Translations under genes and position numbers: made by a program | In this document: positions 56,617 through 64,000 of the stretch, piece after piece | How the letters are laid out: the number at the start of each line of letters is the position of its first letter | Position numbering within the stretch: position 1 is the stretch's first letter | The notes under the pieces: generated by a model | The model's input: only the letters and a program-made list of their open reading frames with translations | Databases searched by the model: none | What the model was told of the DNA's origin: nothing | Assembly (NCBI GenBank): GCA_029262415.1 | Contig: JAJCZL010000007.1 | Coordinates: forward strand, 17,041 to 81,040 | DNA from: Deltaproteobacteria bacterium | Lineage (GTDB): Bacteria > Desulfobacterota > Binatia > UBA1149 > JAJCZL01 | DNA length: 64,000 nt | Reading direction: 5' to 3'

Positions 56617-57615
56617 TCAAACTACCGCCTTGGGACGCTGCAGCGCCCACACGCGGGTTTTGCCCACACCCTTCAGCTTGAAGCGTCGGAGCTTGCGCAG
56701 AGCGAAAGCCGGAGAGTTCTGCAGCTGCTCGCTGAACCCGTCCGAGACCACCGCGGTTCCGGGCAGGGCGACGTCGACGAGACGGCTGGCCAGGTTGACG
56801 GTAGGGCCGTAAAGGTCGCCCTCCCAGGCGAGCATGGCGCCGGTGGCCATGCCGATGCGCACCTCAGGTACCTGGGTATTCTCGTGGCACGCCTCGACCA
56901 GCGCCAACGCGATCTCCGCGGCGGCCGCCGTCTCGCTGGTGCTGAACATGATCTCGTCGCCGACGATCTTGACGACGCGACCGCCGCGGTTGGGCACGTG
57001 ATCGTAGGCGAGCTCCTGAAACCGGGTGACCATATTGCCCAGTTCGCGATCAGAAAGTTGGCGGCTTACGGCGGTGAAATCGACGAGGTCTGCGAAGCCC
57101 GCGGTGCCGCTGTTTTGTGTGCCGACTTCTTCGGCCCCGGCCGCCGCGAGCCGCGACACGCTGGCCAGCAGGTGGCGGCGCCACGCGTAGGCGAGAAAGG
57201 GTTGGAACTCCGAGGACAACGATGCGCTGATATGCGAGATCGCTTCGGCCGCAGCCCGCTGCGAGGTCCGGCTGGAGCGCATGATGGTCTCGATCTTTTC
57301 TGCGTCCGGCGCGATGTGTGCGTCGGCCATGCGCGCCAACGACTGTCCGGTCACGCGCGTCATCTGTAGCAGCTCTTCGGGATTGCTGTCTTCGGCTTCA
57401 AGGATGCGACGGCCGGTGCACAGCATCTCGACGTCACTGCTCGTAAACAATCGTTTATGGCCGGCCGGCTGTGGAAATCCCAACGCTTGCCAAAACCGGT
57501 GCAACTGTCCCAGGCTCACACCGGCCCGTTCGGCGGCCTGCCCCGCGGTAAACTCAGGCTTGCCCATCAGTGTCTGGGTTACCTGACTCAAGACTTTTGA
57601 GTAGCGCGTGGTCAA
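56617..57615 (-). CDS. Class III adenylate/guanylate cyclase with HTH-like N-terminus
   Basis: The 332-residue protein has an N-terminal helix-turn-helix-like part (EFTAGQAAERAGVSLGQLHRFWQALGFPQPAGHKRLFTSSD), resembling the MerR-like regulatory domains of mycobacterial cyclases, a helical linker and a C-terminal cyclase domain: AGFADLVDFTAVSRQLSDRELGN (first metal Asp), GGRVVKIVGDEIMFSTSE (second Asp), VRIGMATGAMLAWEGDLYGPTVNLASRLVDVALPG (transition-state Asn/Arg). It makes cAMP or cGMP. Unlike the fragment at 51934 it is complete. No partner gene is evident near it. Confidence 0.85.
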   Translation of the reverse strand: MTTRYSKVLSQVTQTLMGKPEFTAGQAAERAGVSLGQLHRFWQALGFPQPAGHKRLFTSSDVEMLCTGRRILEAEDSNPEELLQMTRVTGQSLARMADAHIAPDAEKIETIMRSSRTSQRAAAEAISHISASLSSEFQPFLAYAWRRHLLASVSRLAAAGAEEVGTQNSGTAGFADLVDFTAVSRQLSDRELGNMVTRFQELAYDHVPNRGGRVVKIVGDEIMFSTSETAAAAEIALALVEACHENTQVPEVRIGMATGAMLAWEGDLYGPTVNLASRLVDVALPGTAVVSDGFSEQLQNSPAFALRKLRRFKLKGVGKTRVWALQRPKAVV

Positions 57616-57721
57616 GCCAGAGATACTAGACGAAAACGTGCAAACGGACGAGCGGGAAAAGGGTTGGTCTCAAGTCAGTCCGGGCCTACAGCAACCCCCG
57701 GAGGTGTCTTGTCACCTCACA

Positions 57722-59245
57722 CTAGCAGGCGGGGCACGAGAGCGAGATCGGCTGCCCGACGGCCTTTTGCAAGACCAGAAGCGCATCGGTTGCGGTTACT
57801 GGCGACCCGCCTCCGCTGCTATCGACGTTGCATACACAGGGGGCACAACCCTGCGAGCCGACGGCCGCATTCAGGACAAACAGGGCATCGCTGGCGACCG
57901 GGGCGGATCCTGTGCCGACCGGTCGCCCGCACATATCGGCACTCAGACCGGGGACGGTCATCCGAAAAACTCCTCGCCAGCTTGATGCGCTGCGGGCTGC
58001 AAATGCGATCTCGATTCCGTTGAAGAAGCGGCCGCCTCTCGCAATTTCGAGGAAGCTGGGTGTGCTGGCTCCGAAGTCGTCCGTGAGGTCGACGATTCGA
58101 TCCACCGCACCTCCGGCATCGGTGTAAATGCCTGCCTCGACGGGAGGGGAGAAAGTGTTGTTGCGGAAGCCGAGGAATAGGACTTTTCCGTTGCGGATCG
58201 CCGGCCCGAAAAAGTCGAAGAATACGCCGACGCCGCCGGGAATGGGTGCGTTTGATGCGATCACACGCGACCAAGCGCCACCGACGCGCTTGAAAACGCC
58301 GCCACCAGAAGCGCGGAGCGCCACGGCTACGTCGGTGCCCTCGTTAGAAAACGAGACATCACTCTTGTCCAGAATGAAGGCCGGACTCGTATTGCCGGGG
58401 AGAATGGTCGTGTTATCAACGACCACTGAGATGGTCCCGTTGTTTATCTGATATACACCGCGGCGTCCGATGCCGAGGGCCTCCCCGTAAAAGAGCACTA
58501 CTCCTTGGTTGACGACCGGGCTATCGAACAGGGTGAAGGTCTCGCCTACGCCGCCGGGCACGGGAGTAACGCCGCTGCGGGCAAGGATTGTGACGACGCC
58601 GCCCGTGACGCGGCAGATTGCGTACTCGATGGACAGAAAATTCGTCACGTCGCGAAGCTGGAACACCGCTGAACCATCCGAGTCGAACTCGGCTGCACTG
58701 ATTTGCAGGTCGACGGAACTGCTAAAGCTCGGAAAAGCCGAGTTGAAGTAGGCAAGGCGGGTGAGTCCAGGGTAACGGTAGAGTCCAACAGTCTGGAAGA
58801 AGCCGCCCGAACCGCTGGTGGACGGCTCGAAGAAGAAGCCTTGGAGCAGTACTTGCCCACTGCGCGCATCGGCGGCGACGCCAAGGAGAGGGAAATCCCC
58901 GGCCTGTGCCTGTGTTCGGGCATCAGCGGCGAGAACACCGCTGATGGATGAAAGTAGCTCGTTTCCTCCAGAGCTGGGATCGATTCGACGAGACCAATAG
59001 ACCGTTCCGGTTTGGTCGATCACCGGTATCCCCAGAGTGGAAGCCGTGAGAGATCCGCCGGCGATGGAAACTTCGTCGAGTAAGGTCGGTGTTACGCCGA
59101 CTGCCCGAGCAGGGCTTGCGGCAAAGACGTAGGCTGCTGCGATCAGCGTTGTGCCGAGCACGCGACCGCTCGTCGGCCGCACGCATCTCGAGGTGAGTTT
59201 CACTGACGAGAACCAGAAGCCGGAATTACGTAGGTAAGACACCAT
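57722..59245 (-). CDS. Exported protein with dockerin-like C-terminus
   Basis: The ATG at 59245 (GAGGG five bases upstream) gives 507 residues. A signal peptide lies at about residues 25-48 (VLGTTLIAAAYVFAASPARA). The body (50-430) consists of beta strands with repeated GGVGETFTLFDSPVVNQGVVLFYGEA and GGVGVFFDFFGPAIRNGKVLFLG units, the tandem 'choice-of-anchor' type of repeat. The C-terminus is a dockerin-like pair, SDALFVLNAAVGSQGC and TDALLVLQKAVGQ, followed by CPAC. Dockerin-like ends of this kind occur in many exported proteins of this lineage; the matching cohesin is not seen in the window. Confidence 0.7.
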   Translation of the reverse strand: MVSYLRNSGFWFSSVKLTSRCVRPTSGRVLGTTLIAAAYVFAASPARAVGVTPTLLDEVSIAGGSLTASTLGIPVIDQTGTVYWSRRIDPSSGGNELLSSISGVLAADARTQAQAGDFPLLGVAADARSGQVLLQGFFFEPSTSGSGGFFQTVGLYRYPGLTRLAYFNSAFPSFSSSVDLQISAAEFDSDGSAVFQLRDVTNFLSIEYAICRVTGGVVTILARSGVTPVPGGVGETFTLFDSPVVNQGVVLFYGEALGIGRRGVYQINNGTISVVVDNTTILPGNTSPAFILDKSDVSFSNEGTDVAVALRASGGGVFKRVGGAWSRVIASNAPIPGGVGVFFDFFGPAIRNGKVLFLGFRNNTFSPPVEAGIYTDAGGAVDRIVDLTDDFGASTPSFLEIARGGRFFNGIEIAFAARSASSWRGVFRMTVPGLSADMCGRPVGTGSAPVASDALFVLNAAVGSQGCAPCVCNVDSSGGGSPVTATDALLVLQKAVGQPISLSCPAC

Positions 59246-59369
59246 AATTACCCTCTTACTTGGTGTATGGGTCGAAGTGTTCTGGGTGGCCGCATCCTTG
59301 TCAACTGGCCGCCGAGGCCGGTGCGCATCGACAACGCCCCTCGGCACGGCGCGCGCGGGGGCGTCGCGA

Positions 59370-59618
59370 TTCCCGACCGGCGAGTTGGAGGCGATTCGCG
59401 ATCGTATCGGTTTCGACGCGCCGTTCATCGAAGACTAAGACCTGCGCATTGCTGAGTCGCTGGGACTACGTCTTAGCGAGGATGAAATCGAGCCCGCGAA
59501 ATTTGTCGTCGAACCCGACCTGAGTATCGGTTGGACGCAGCGCGGTCGTAACGGCGGCTATTTCGGCGACGAGGAGTTGCTCGAAGAGATCGCTTGTGCG
59601 CGCCGCCACAGAATCTAG
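59370..59618 (+). pseudogene. Unidentified coding remnant with internal stop
   Basis: In frame 3 the sequence reads FPTGELEAIRDRIGFDAPFIED, a TAA (59436-59438), then DLRIAESLGLRLSEDEIEPAKFVVEPDLSIGWTQRGRNGGYFGDEELLEEI and a TAG. The acid-rich, codon-biased text before and after the stop is continuous protein-like sequence, unlike random frames. It lies between the exported protein gene and the convergent thioesterase gene, with no start codon or RBS. I do not recognise the family. Confidence 0.4.
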
Positions 59619-59619
59619 T

Positions 59620-60078
59620 CTAGGACCGAATGAATTCTGCAACTTCGGGTTTGACTGAGAATCCCTGGTCGAACTCGGGCGGCAGACGCTTGGGCTTGCC
59701 TGAGGAGATCGCGATGCATACGTAGGCGACCTCGGCGTGAAACAGCAACGCGGTGTCGCGTTTGCGCCGCATCTCAAAGCGACGATTGACCACTAGCCTG
59801 TGGTCGCTCTTGATGATCCAGGTCGCGCCGAGGATTACATCCCCGGGCATCGCCGCGGTCTTGTAGGACAGATCGGCACGGTGGGTCGCCATCGCCCGGT
59901 CGAGTTCTTGCCACCGCTCTAACCCGAGCCCCAGCGACTCTGCGTGCGCCCAGCCCACGCGCTCGCACCATTGGAGATAGCTTGCGTTGTTGACGTGGCC
60001 GAGCCCGTCGATCTCGTCGGGGGATACCGCGAACTCGATGAAGAAGGGTGCCGGCAGGCCCCAGGGGGTTTCACTCAC
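59620..60078 (-). CDS. Acyl-CoA thioesterase, 4HBT/YbgC-like hotdog fold
   Basis: The GTG at 60078 (GGAG four to eight bases upstream) gives 152 residues; a longer frame upstream lacks family similarity. It has the 4HBT start FAVSPDEIDGLGHVNNASYLQWCERVGWAHAESLGL (catalytic Asp and Asn in DxxGHVNN) and the LSYKTAAMPGDVILGATWIIKSDHRLVVNRRFEMRRKRD hotdog strands. It hydrolyses acyl-CoA thioesters. The length and motif match 4-hydroxybenzoyl-CoA thioesterase-type enzymes of the YbgC/FadM group. Substrate unknown. Confidence 0.85.
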   Translation of the reverse strand: MSETPWGLPAPFFIEFAVSPDEIDGLGHVNNASYLQWCERVGWAHAESLGLGLERWQELDRAMATHRADLSYKTAAMPGDVILGATWIIKSDHRLVVNRRFEMRRKRDTALLFHAEVAYVCIAISSGKPKRLPPEFDQGFSVKPEVAEFIRS

Positions 60079-60164
60079 AATCGCTCTCCATAGGGTTGGC
60101 GTTCGCCGATTGATTCGGCAATCTAGCACGGGACACTGTCCAAACGAGAAGGAGTTCTTCCCCG

Positions 60165-60605
60165 ATGAAAAAGACTTACGCCCTAGCCTTTGGTTGTGCC
60201 GCCGTGATCGGCATGTCGCTCGGTTCATCCGCCCACGCGGTCGAGGGCATAGCGGTCACCGACGGCCTGTGGAAGATGAAATCGACGACGTCTATGCCGA
60301 TGATGCCGCAACCGCAGGTCCGCGAGCACCAGGAGTGTATGAAGGGGGAGAGCTTCTCGCCTGAGGACTTCGCCGACGATCAAACCGGTTGCAAGTTAAG
60401 CGGCGTCAGCGTCTCCGGTAACACCTTAGAGTGGAAGGTCGCGTGTTCCGGCCAGGGCGGCATGGGTGCCACAACCGGGCAGGGTCACATGACCGTCAAC
60501 AAGAACGACGCCGTAGGCAACATGAGCATGACGATGGACATGGGCGGACAGCCGATGACCATGAGCGTGAAATGGGAAGGCAAACGGGTGGGGGATTGTC
60601 CGTGA
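60165..60605 (+). CDS. Exported DUF3617 family protein
   Basis: The 146-residue protein has a signal peptide (residues 1-25, ending AHA). The DUF3617 pattern is seen: VTDGLWKMKSTTSMPMMPQ at the start, REHQECMKGESFSPEDF with the conserved Cys, and CKLSGVSVSGNTLEWKVACSGQGGMGATTGQGHMTVNKNDAVGNMSMTMDMGG. The region is Met-rich (MPMMPQ, GNMSMTMDMGGQPMTM), which raises a possible copper link. The function of the family is unknown. An AAGGAG RBS lies eight bases upstream of the ATG. Confidence 0.85.
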   Translation: MKKTYALAFGCAAVIGMSLGSSAHAVEGIAVTDGLWKMKSTTSMPMMPQPQVREHQECMKGESFSPEDFADDQTGCKLSGVSVSGNTLEWKVACSGQGGMGATTGQGHMTVNKNDAVGNMSMTMDMGGQPMTMSVKWEGKRVGDCP

Positions 60606-60630
60606 GGCTCGATGCGGCCCGATTTTGAGT

Positions 60631-62766
60631 TCAGGGCCGGATGCCGAGTGTTTCGCTACGATCTTTGAACTGATCGGCGCCGGCGTCGCAGCCCCTGGAG
60701 TCGGTGCGCGGCTCGTTTTCAAAGTCGGTCTCGGCGCAATCTCTATGAACGGCGCGACCGAGAGCAGAGCTAGTACGGTCGCGGATGCGTAGGCTTGGAG
60801 GATTGCCGGACGTCTCGAGGCGAGGGTCAGCCGCGGTTGTGTTGGCACCGAGGCTTCCGATTTGGGCGGCGGCCAGGCTGCGAACTTTCCAGTTGACCAG
60901 CCGTGGGCATCCCGGACAGTGAAAGACATTTCCGCTCGGCGGTAGGAATGCGGTGTTACGGCGGTCGATTCGGAGCAAAAGCGAGCGGTTTTCCATAGCC
61001 CCTTTGGGTTTGCTGCAGATGTTGTTGTCGAAGCGGATCTCTCCGTGTCGCCACTCTCCGTCCTCTTCGCGCAGACAGGCCTGGTCGGGGTCGAAACAGG
61101 TGTTGTTTCGAACCGTGATGCCGGCTGTCATCTGGCCGACACCGTCGAAGCTGAAGCAGGCGTCGGGCCGCACGATTCGGTTGTTCTCGACAACGATGTT
61201 GGTGAATGCGTTTTTCGGATAGATGGTCGAGAAGTGTACCCCGACCGAGGCACTATTGACGGTCGTTCCGTGCTGCTCGAACGCGTAGAACATATTGCCG
61301 CTGACCAGATGATCCGCTGATCCGTTCTCGAAGTTTATACATTGACCGCGGTAGGTCTTGGCGCCGAACATGTGGTGAAAGGTATTGTTGCGAATCGTTG
61401 CCCCACGCGAGAGTGCGACCCGAATGCACGTACCGACATCGGCGAAACCTGCCGAGCAACCGTTTGACACATGACCGCAGGGGCCGCCGAACTGCGCAGG
61501 ATGCTGCGTGTATGAAACCACGTTGTTTTCGATCAGTGTTCTCGGAGAGGTATCCTGTTGGATGCGCAAATTCTCCTGACCGCAGAAATGGACCAAGTTG
61601 TTGCCGATGTAGAAATCTCCCGGGCCGTCGGCGTGGCCGCCGGGACCGAAATCGATGCACCGGTCTTGAACCATCCCGAGCGTGACCCCTTCCGCTGTTG
61701 TTGGGCCACCGACGCGGATCCCTCTTGAAGCATCAGACGGGTTAAGTGGTGGACAGTAACCACCGTCTCTGCAATCCGCGTTTGCGCTACACTCGTTCGA
61801 TGCACCGCCGCCCACACACCGCGGGGCGGCTTGTGCTCTCGCTGTAAGAATCTTGTCGCGAAACTTCTCGATCGTGAGGTGGCCGCCGAGAGGATTCGAC
61901 CTGACCGTGACGTAGGAGACGTGCTCGTGAAAGAAATTGAACGCGTAGGGTTGCCAGGGGAATTCGACCAGATGGGCATCGTCGGGGTCAGAGTCATCCA
62001 CGAGGCGGATGCACACGCGCTGCGACCGTGGTGCGGGGTCGTAACGCATGGTTCCCGCCTCAGGAGGGTCGGATGGGCTACACGCATACAGCGAACTCTC
62101 ACAGGTGCTTCCGCCGCAGTCGCGGTCATCGTCGCAGCTTCCACCTGAGTTTGCGCAGTGCGCACTGCCTTTGGCTTGAATTGCCGGAAGGTAGTCTTCG
62201 CAGCGCCGCTCCCCGCTGACATCGACGCAGTGGGCAAGTGGCGAAGCAGCGCGGCAGTCGGCATCGGATTGACAGCGTCGGGCGTCTTTGCGGACTACGA
62301 ACGCACCCCAGATAAACTTGCTGCCTGCTCCGGGAGCACAGTCAGGTCCCCGGCATTCGAATACGCCGGGTGCGCCCGGGATGGCTTCGAACGGCGAACC
62401 TTCGTCGGCCCCCGGTTTCAGCCGCACACGTCGCGCACCGCTCAGGTAGGAGTCGGCGCCGGCACGGTTCTGGACTACGGTGGGTGCATCGGGTCGCCCG
62501 GCGCAGGCCGCCGGCATGTTGAAACGTGAGCGGAAGCGTTGCAGTCCAGCCGCGAATTCAACGACCAGCGGCCGTTCGCGATCGGCACAGGCGGCCCCCA
62601 GTCTCTCGAGGTCGTTGAGCGGACCATCGCTGCCACATTCGATGCTTCGCCCCGAGCCGCCGGCTCGACAATTCAAGTCGATATGGATCGACGCCGCGTG
62701 CGCGGCCGAAGCCGCACACGCGACCAGTTGGATAGTGATACCGAACGTCGATGCAGCTAGTCTCAT
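60631..62766 (-). CDS. Exported beta-helix protein with Cys-rich inserts
   Basis: The 711-residue protein has a signal peptide (to about residue 24). Residues about 300-610 form a right-handed parallel beta-helix (FYIGNNLVHFCGQENLRIQQDTSPRTLIENNVVSY, TIRNNTFHHMFGAKTYRGQCINFENGS, ITVRNNTCFDPDQ, repeated NNxI/V ladders). Before the helix are inserts with CQSDADC, CDDDRDCGGSTCESS and CSANADCRDGGYC, small disulfide-rich units of C-x-x-D-x-D-C pattern. The end, SRGCDAGADQF, is a choice-of-anchor Q type tail. It may bind or cut a polysaccharide; no catalytic residues can be assigned. Confidence 0.8.
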   Translation of the reverse strand: MRLAASTFGITIQLVACAASAAHAASIHIDLNCRAGGSGRSIECGSDGPLNDLERLGAACADRERPLVVEFAAGLQRFRSRFNMPAACAGRPDAPTVVQNRAGADSYLSGARRVRLKPGADEGSPFEAIPGAPGVFECRGPDCAPGAGSKFIWGAFVVRKDARRCQSDADCRAASPLAHCVDVSGERRCEDYLPAIQAKGSAHCANSGGSCDDDRDCGGSTCESSLYACSPSDPPEAGTMRYDPAPRSQRVCIRLVDDSDPDDAHLVEFPWQPYAFNFFHEHVSYVTVRSNPLGGHLTIEKFRDKILTARAQAAPRCVGGGASNECSANADCRDGGYCPPLNPSDASRGIRVGGPTTAEGVTLGMVQDRCIDFGPGGHADGPGDFYIGNNLVHFCGQENLRIQQDTSPRTLIENNVVSYTQHPAQFGGPCGHVSNGCSAGFADVGTCIRVALSRGATIRNNTFHHMFGAKTYRGQCINFENGSADHLVSGNMFYAFEQHGTTVNSASVGVHFSTIYPKNAFTNIVVENNRIVRPDACFSFDGVGQMTAGITVRNNTCFDPDQACLREEDGEWRHGEIRFDNNICSKPKGAMENRSLLLRIDRRNTAFLPPSGNVFHCPGCPRLVNWKVRSLAAAQIGSLGANTTAADPRLETSGNPPSLRIRDRTSSALGRAVHRDCAETDFENEPRTDSRGCDAGADQFKDRSETLGIRP

Positions 62767-62946
62767 GGCCTAACTTGCACAATGGCCGTTGGTTCGAACC
62801 CGACCCGCCGGGCTGGTCCTGGTACGCGGAAGAACGGCGCGTTGCATCGGGCTTTGATAGTATTACGTGGGGCCTGTGCGGCAGTTCGCCATGGGAGAAA
62901 GCATGGCCTTTGCCCACAATGGACAGCGCTCCTATCTGATGAGCCT

Positions 62947-64000
62947 ATGGAAACGAAACTCATGAACCCTGAGTGTATATCCAAGCCGGGCACAATTCCT
63001 CTGGGCCGGAGGCTTGCGATGAACCTGGCTTTGGTCGGGTTCGGGCTGACCGTTTCCCTGTTGGCGGCGGAGCTCCTAGTGGGCGTGGTTGCTCCGCGGC
63101 AGCTGTACCGCTTTCCGGTCGGTATGTTTGTCAATGATGACACCCGTGGGTACCGGTTAGCGCCGGGGTTCAGGGGAGTGATCGATGCAGAGGAATATAC
63201 TACCGAGATCTCCGTCAATGCCCAAGGGCTCCGTGGGTCGAGAGACTACGGGCGCAAACCCGAGGGGACTTTGCGCGTGTTGACTGTCGGAGATTCTTTT
63301 ACCAACGCTTACTCCGTACCCAACGCTGATAGCTATCCGGAGCAGCTAGCCGGTTTTCTCGGTGGTGCGACGGCGCGTACCGTCGAGGCGGTTAACGGCG
63401 GCTTTCCTGGATACGATCCGTGGCAAACAGCAGCCTTTCTACGCAGCGAAGGAGCTTCCTTCACCCCCGACGTGGTTGTCATGGGATTCTTTGTCGGCAA
63501 CGACTTGCAAGGGGTGCCGCCGGAAACGAGCCCGGTCGCAGTCGTCGATGGCTACCTCGGAGAGAAGATAGCGTCCGAAGGGTTTATCCCCGTAGCGATG
63601 AGGAGCTTCCTCGCGCGCAAGTCGCAACTCTATAGCTTGCTCTGGCCCTTGCAGCGCAAGCTGCGCCACCAGGATCCGGATTGGAAGCAGACGTTCGCGA
63701 TGAACAAGTACGCGATCGAGCCGGCCGACGAAACCGAGCAACGCTGGGAAGCGACGATCGCGGTTCTGCGCGACATGCAGCAGACGGCTGAACAGATGGG
63801 AACTCGATTTGTCGTAGCGGCGTTTCCGGAACGCGTGCAGGTCTATCAGAAAGAATGGAACACCCGGCTTCGTCGGATGCGGCTCGAAGCCGTCGCCTAC
63901 GACCGATTCTTGCCCAATCGCCGTCTCGCGGCTGATTTAGCCGGGGCTGGGATCGACTACGTCGATGTTATGCCGGCCTTGGTCGCCGCTGCCGAGACCA
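62947..64000 (+). CDS. SGNH/GDSL hydrolase-like protein with N-terminal membrane anchor (cut by window end)
   Basis: The frame runs from the ATG at 62947 (with weak GAGCCT upstream) to the window edge, so 351 codons are visible. Residues about 20-45 form a membrane segment (LAMNLALVGFGLTVSLLAAELLVGVV). The block I motif is RVLTVGDSFTNAYSVPN with the catalytic Ser, and the block III-like motif is VVMGFFVGNDLQG (GxND). The AQGLRGSRDYGRKPEG segment precedes block I, as in SGNH hydrolases of polysaccharide modification. The catalytic His (DxxH block V) would lie beyond the window. It may act on envelope polysaccharide; this is inferred from family. Confidence 0.8.
   Translation, partial: METKLMNPECISKPGTIPLGRRLAMNLALVGFGLTVSLLAAELLVGVVAPRQLYRFPVGMFVNDDTRGYRLAPGFRGVIDAEEYTTEISVNAQGLRGSRDYGRKPEGTLRVLTVGDSFTNAYSVPNADSYPEQLAGFLGGATARTVEAVNGGFPGYDPWQTAAFLRSEGASFTPDVVVMGFFVGNDLQGVPPETSPVAVVDGYLGEKIASEGFIPVAMRSFLARKSQLYSLLWPLQRKLRHQDPDWKQTFAMNKYAIEPADETEQRWEATIAVLRDMQQTAEQMGTRFVVAAFPERVQVYQKEWNTRLRRMRLEAVAYDRFLPNRRLAADLAGAGIDYVDVMPALVAAAET

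Noticed and set aside
62780..62815. tRNA-like T-arm GTTGGTTCGAACCCGAC with a possible acceptor end
   Set aside because: No matching 5' acceptor strand, anticodon or D-arm is found upstream, so it is not a tRNA gene. It could be a remnant of a tRNA 3' end from an old integration, but no partner repeat was found.
1..64000. CRISPR arrays, complete insertion sequences, rRNA genes and intact tRNA genes
   Set aside because: No regularly spaced repeats, transposase genes with inverted ends, rRNA sequence or complete tRNA was seen.

Overview
The window is 64 kb of GC-rich bacterial DNA, almost fully coding. Several exported proteins carry a C-terminal or N-terminal dockerin-like pair of calcium-loop repeats (genes at 55117 and 57722), Cys-rich inserts, Thr-rich stalks, and (at position 3) a secreted repeat domain rich in K-W-K-W. 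From memory this combination, together with many acyl-CoA, SnoaL, SRPBCC, carboxymuconolactone-decarboxylase-like and FadL-like genes and a DUF222/HNH gene, is typical of Candidatus Binatota (Binatia) and related former deltaproteobacteria. That assignment is an inference; no rRNA is present to confirm it.

Layout. 0-1.6 kb: end of a secreted protein, a cytochrome c remnant and an exported OB-fold-like protein. 1.6-18.3 kb: a catabolic region. Leftward genes encode a nitroreductase, a SnoaL-like protein, a phenylacetate-CoA-ligase-like enzyme, an unusual acyl-CoA dehydrogenase and a TPP-dependent decarboxylase-like enzyme. Rightward genes encode a 2-oxoacid (acetoin-type) dehydrogenase E1 alpha, E1 beta and an E2 fused to an alpha/beta hydrolase, then an SDR. 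After an ECF sigma factor/AhpD-like pair with matched divergent promoters comes an AraC-type regulator divergent from a second acyl-CoA dehydrogenase, a second nitroreductase, a ferredoxin and an SCP2-type thiolase. 18.3-28.2 kb: FadL-like porin and TetR regulator around two palindromic operators, an ABA4-like membrane protein, SRPBCC and epimerase genes separated by an 11-bp tandem repeat array, mtnA, an ExeA-like ATPase with SPOR domain, nagZ, F420-type oxidoreductase, GST and a second AhpD-like gene. 28.3-34.6 kb: deoxynucleoside kinase-panB-panC-panD, a BON lipoprotein, smpB, an acyl-CoA ligase and a dual-specificity phosphatase.

At 34735-35089 lies ssrA (tmRNA). Its 3' end is the attachment site of a roughly 15.8-kb genomic island (35057-50861): an imperfect copy of the ssrA 3' end closes the island at 50840-50861. 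The island carries a P4-type integrase broken by deletion and frameshift, an ArsR-regulated metal module (CDF-type transporter, three-part RND efflux pump, P-II-like protein) and a photoprotection/lipid module (chalcone-isomerase-like, SOUL, photolyase, DUF523-DUF1722, acyltransferase, DUF2867-type SDR).

50.9-64 kb: accessory genes, including a PDC-type sensor domain protein, a broken class III cyclase, a large HNH protein, an exported dockerin/Thr-stalk/cytochrome c fusion, an intact cyclase, a dockerin-tailed exported protein, a thioesterase, a DUF3617 protein, a beta-helix protein with Cys-rich inserts, and the start of an SGNH-hydrolase-like protein cut by the window end. Gene remnants are frequent in this window (about eight), which suggests repeated gene decay at junctions.
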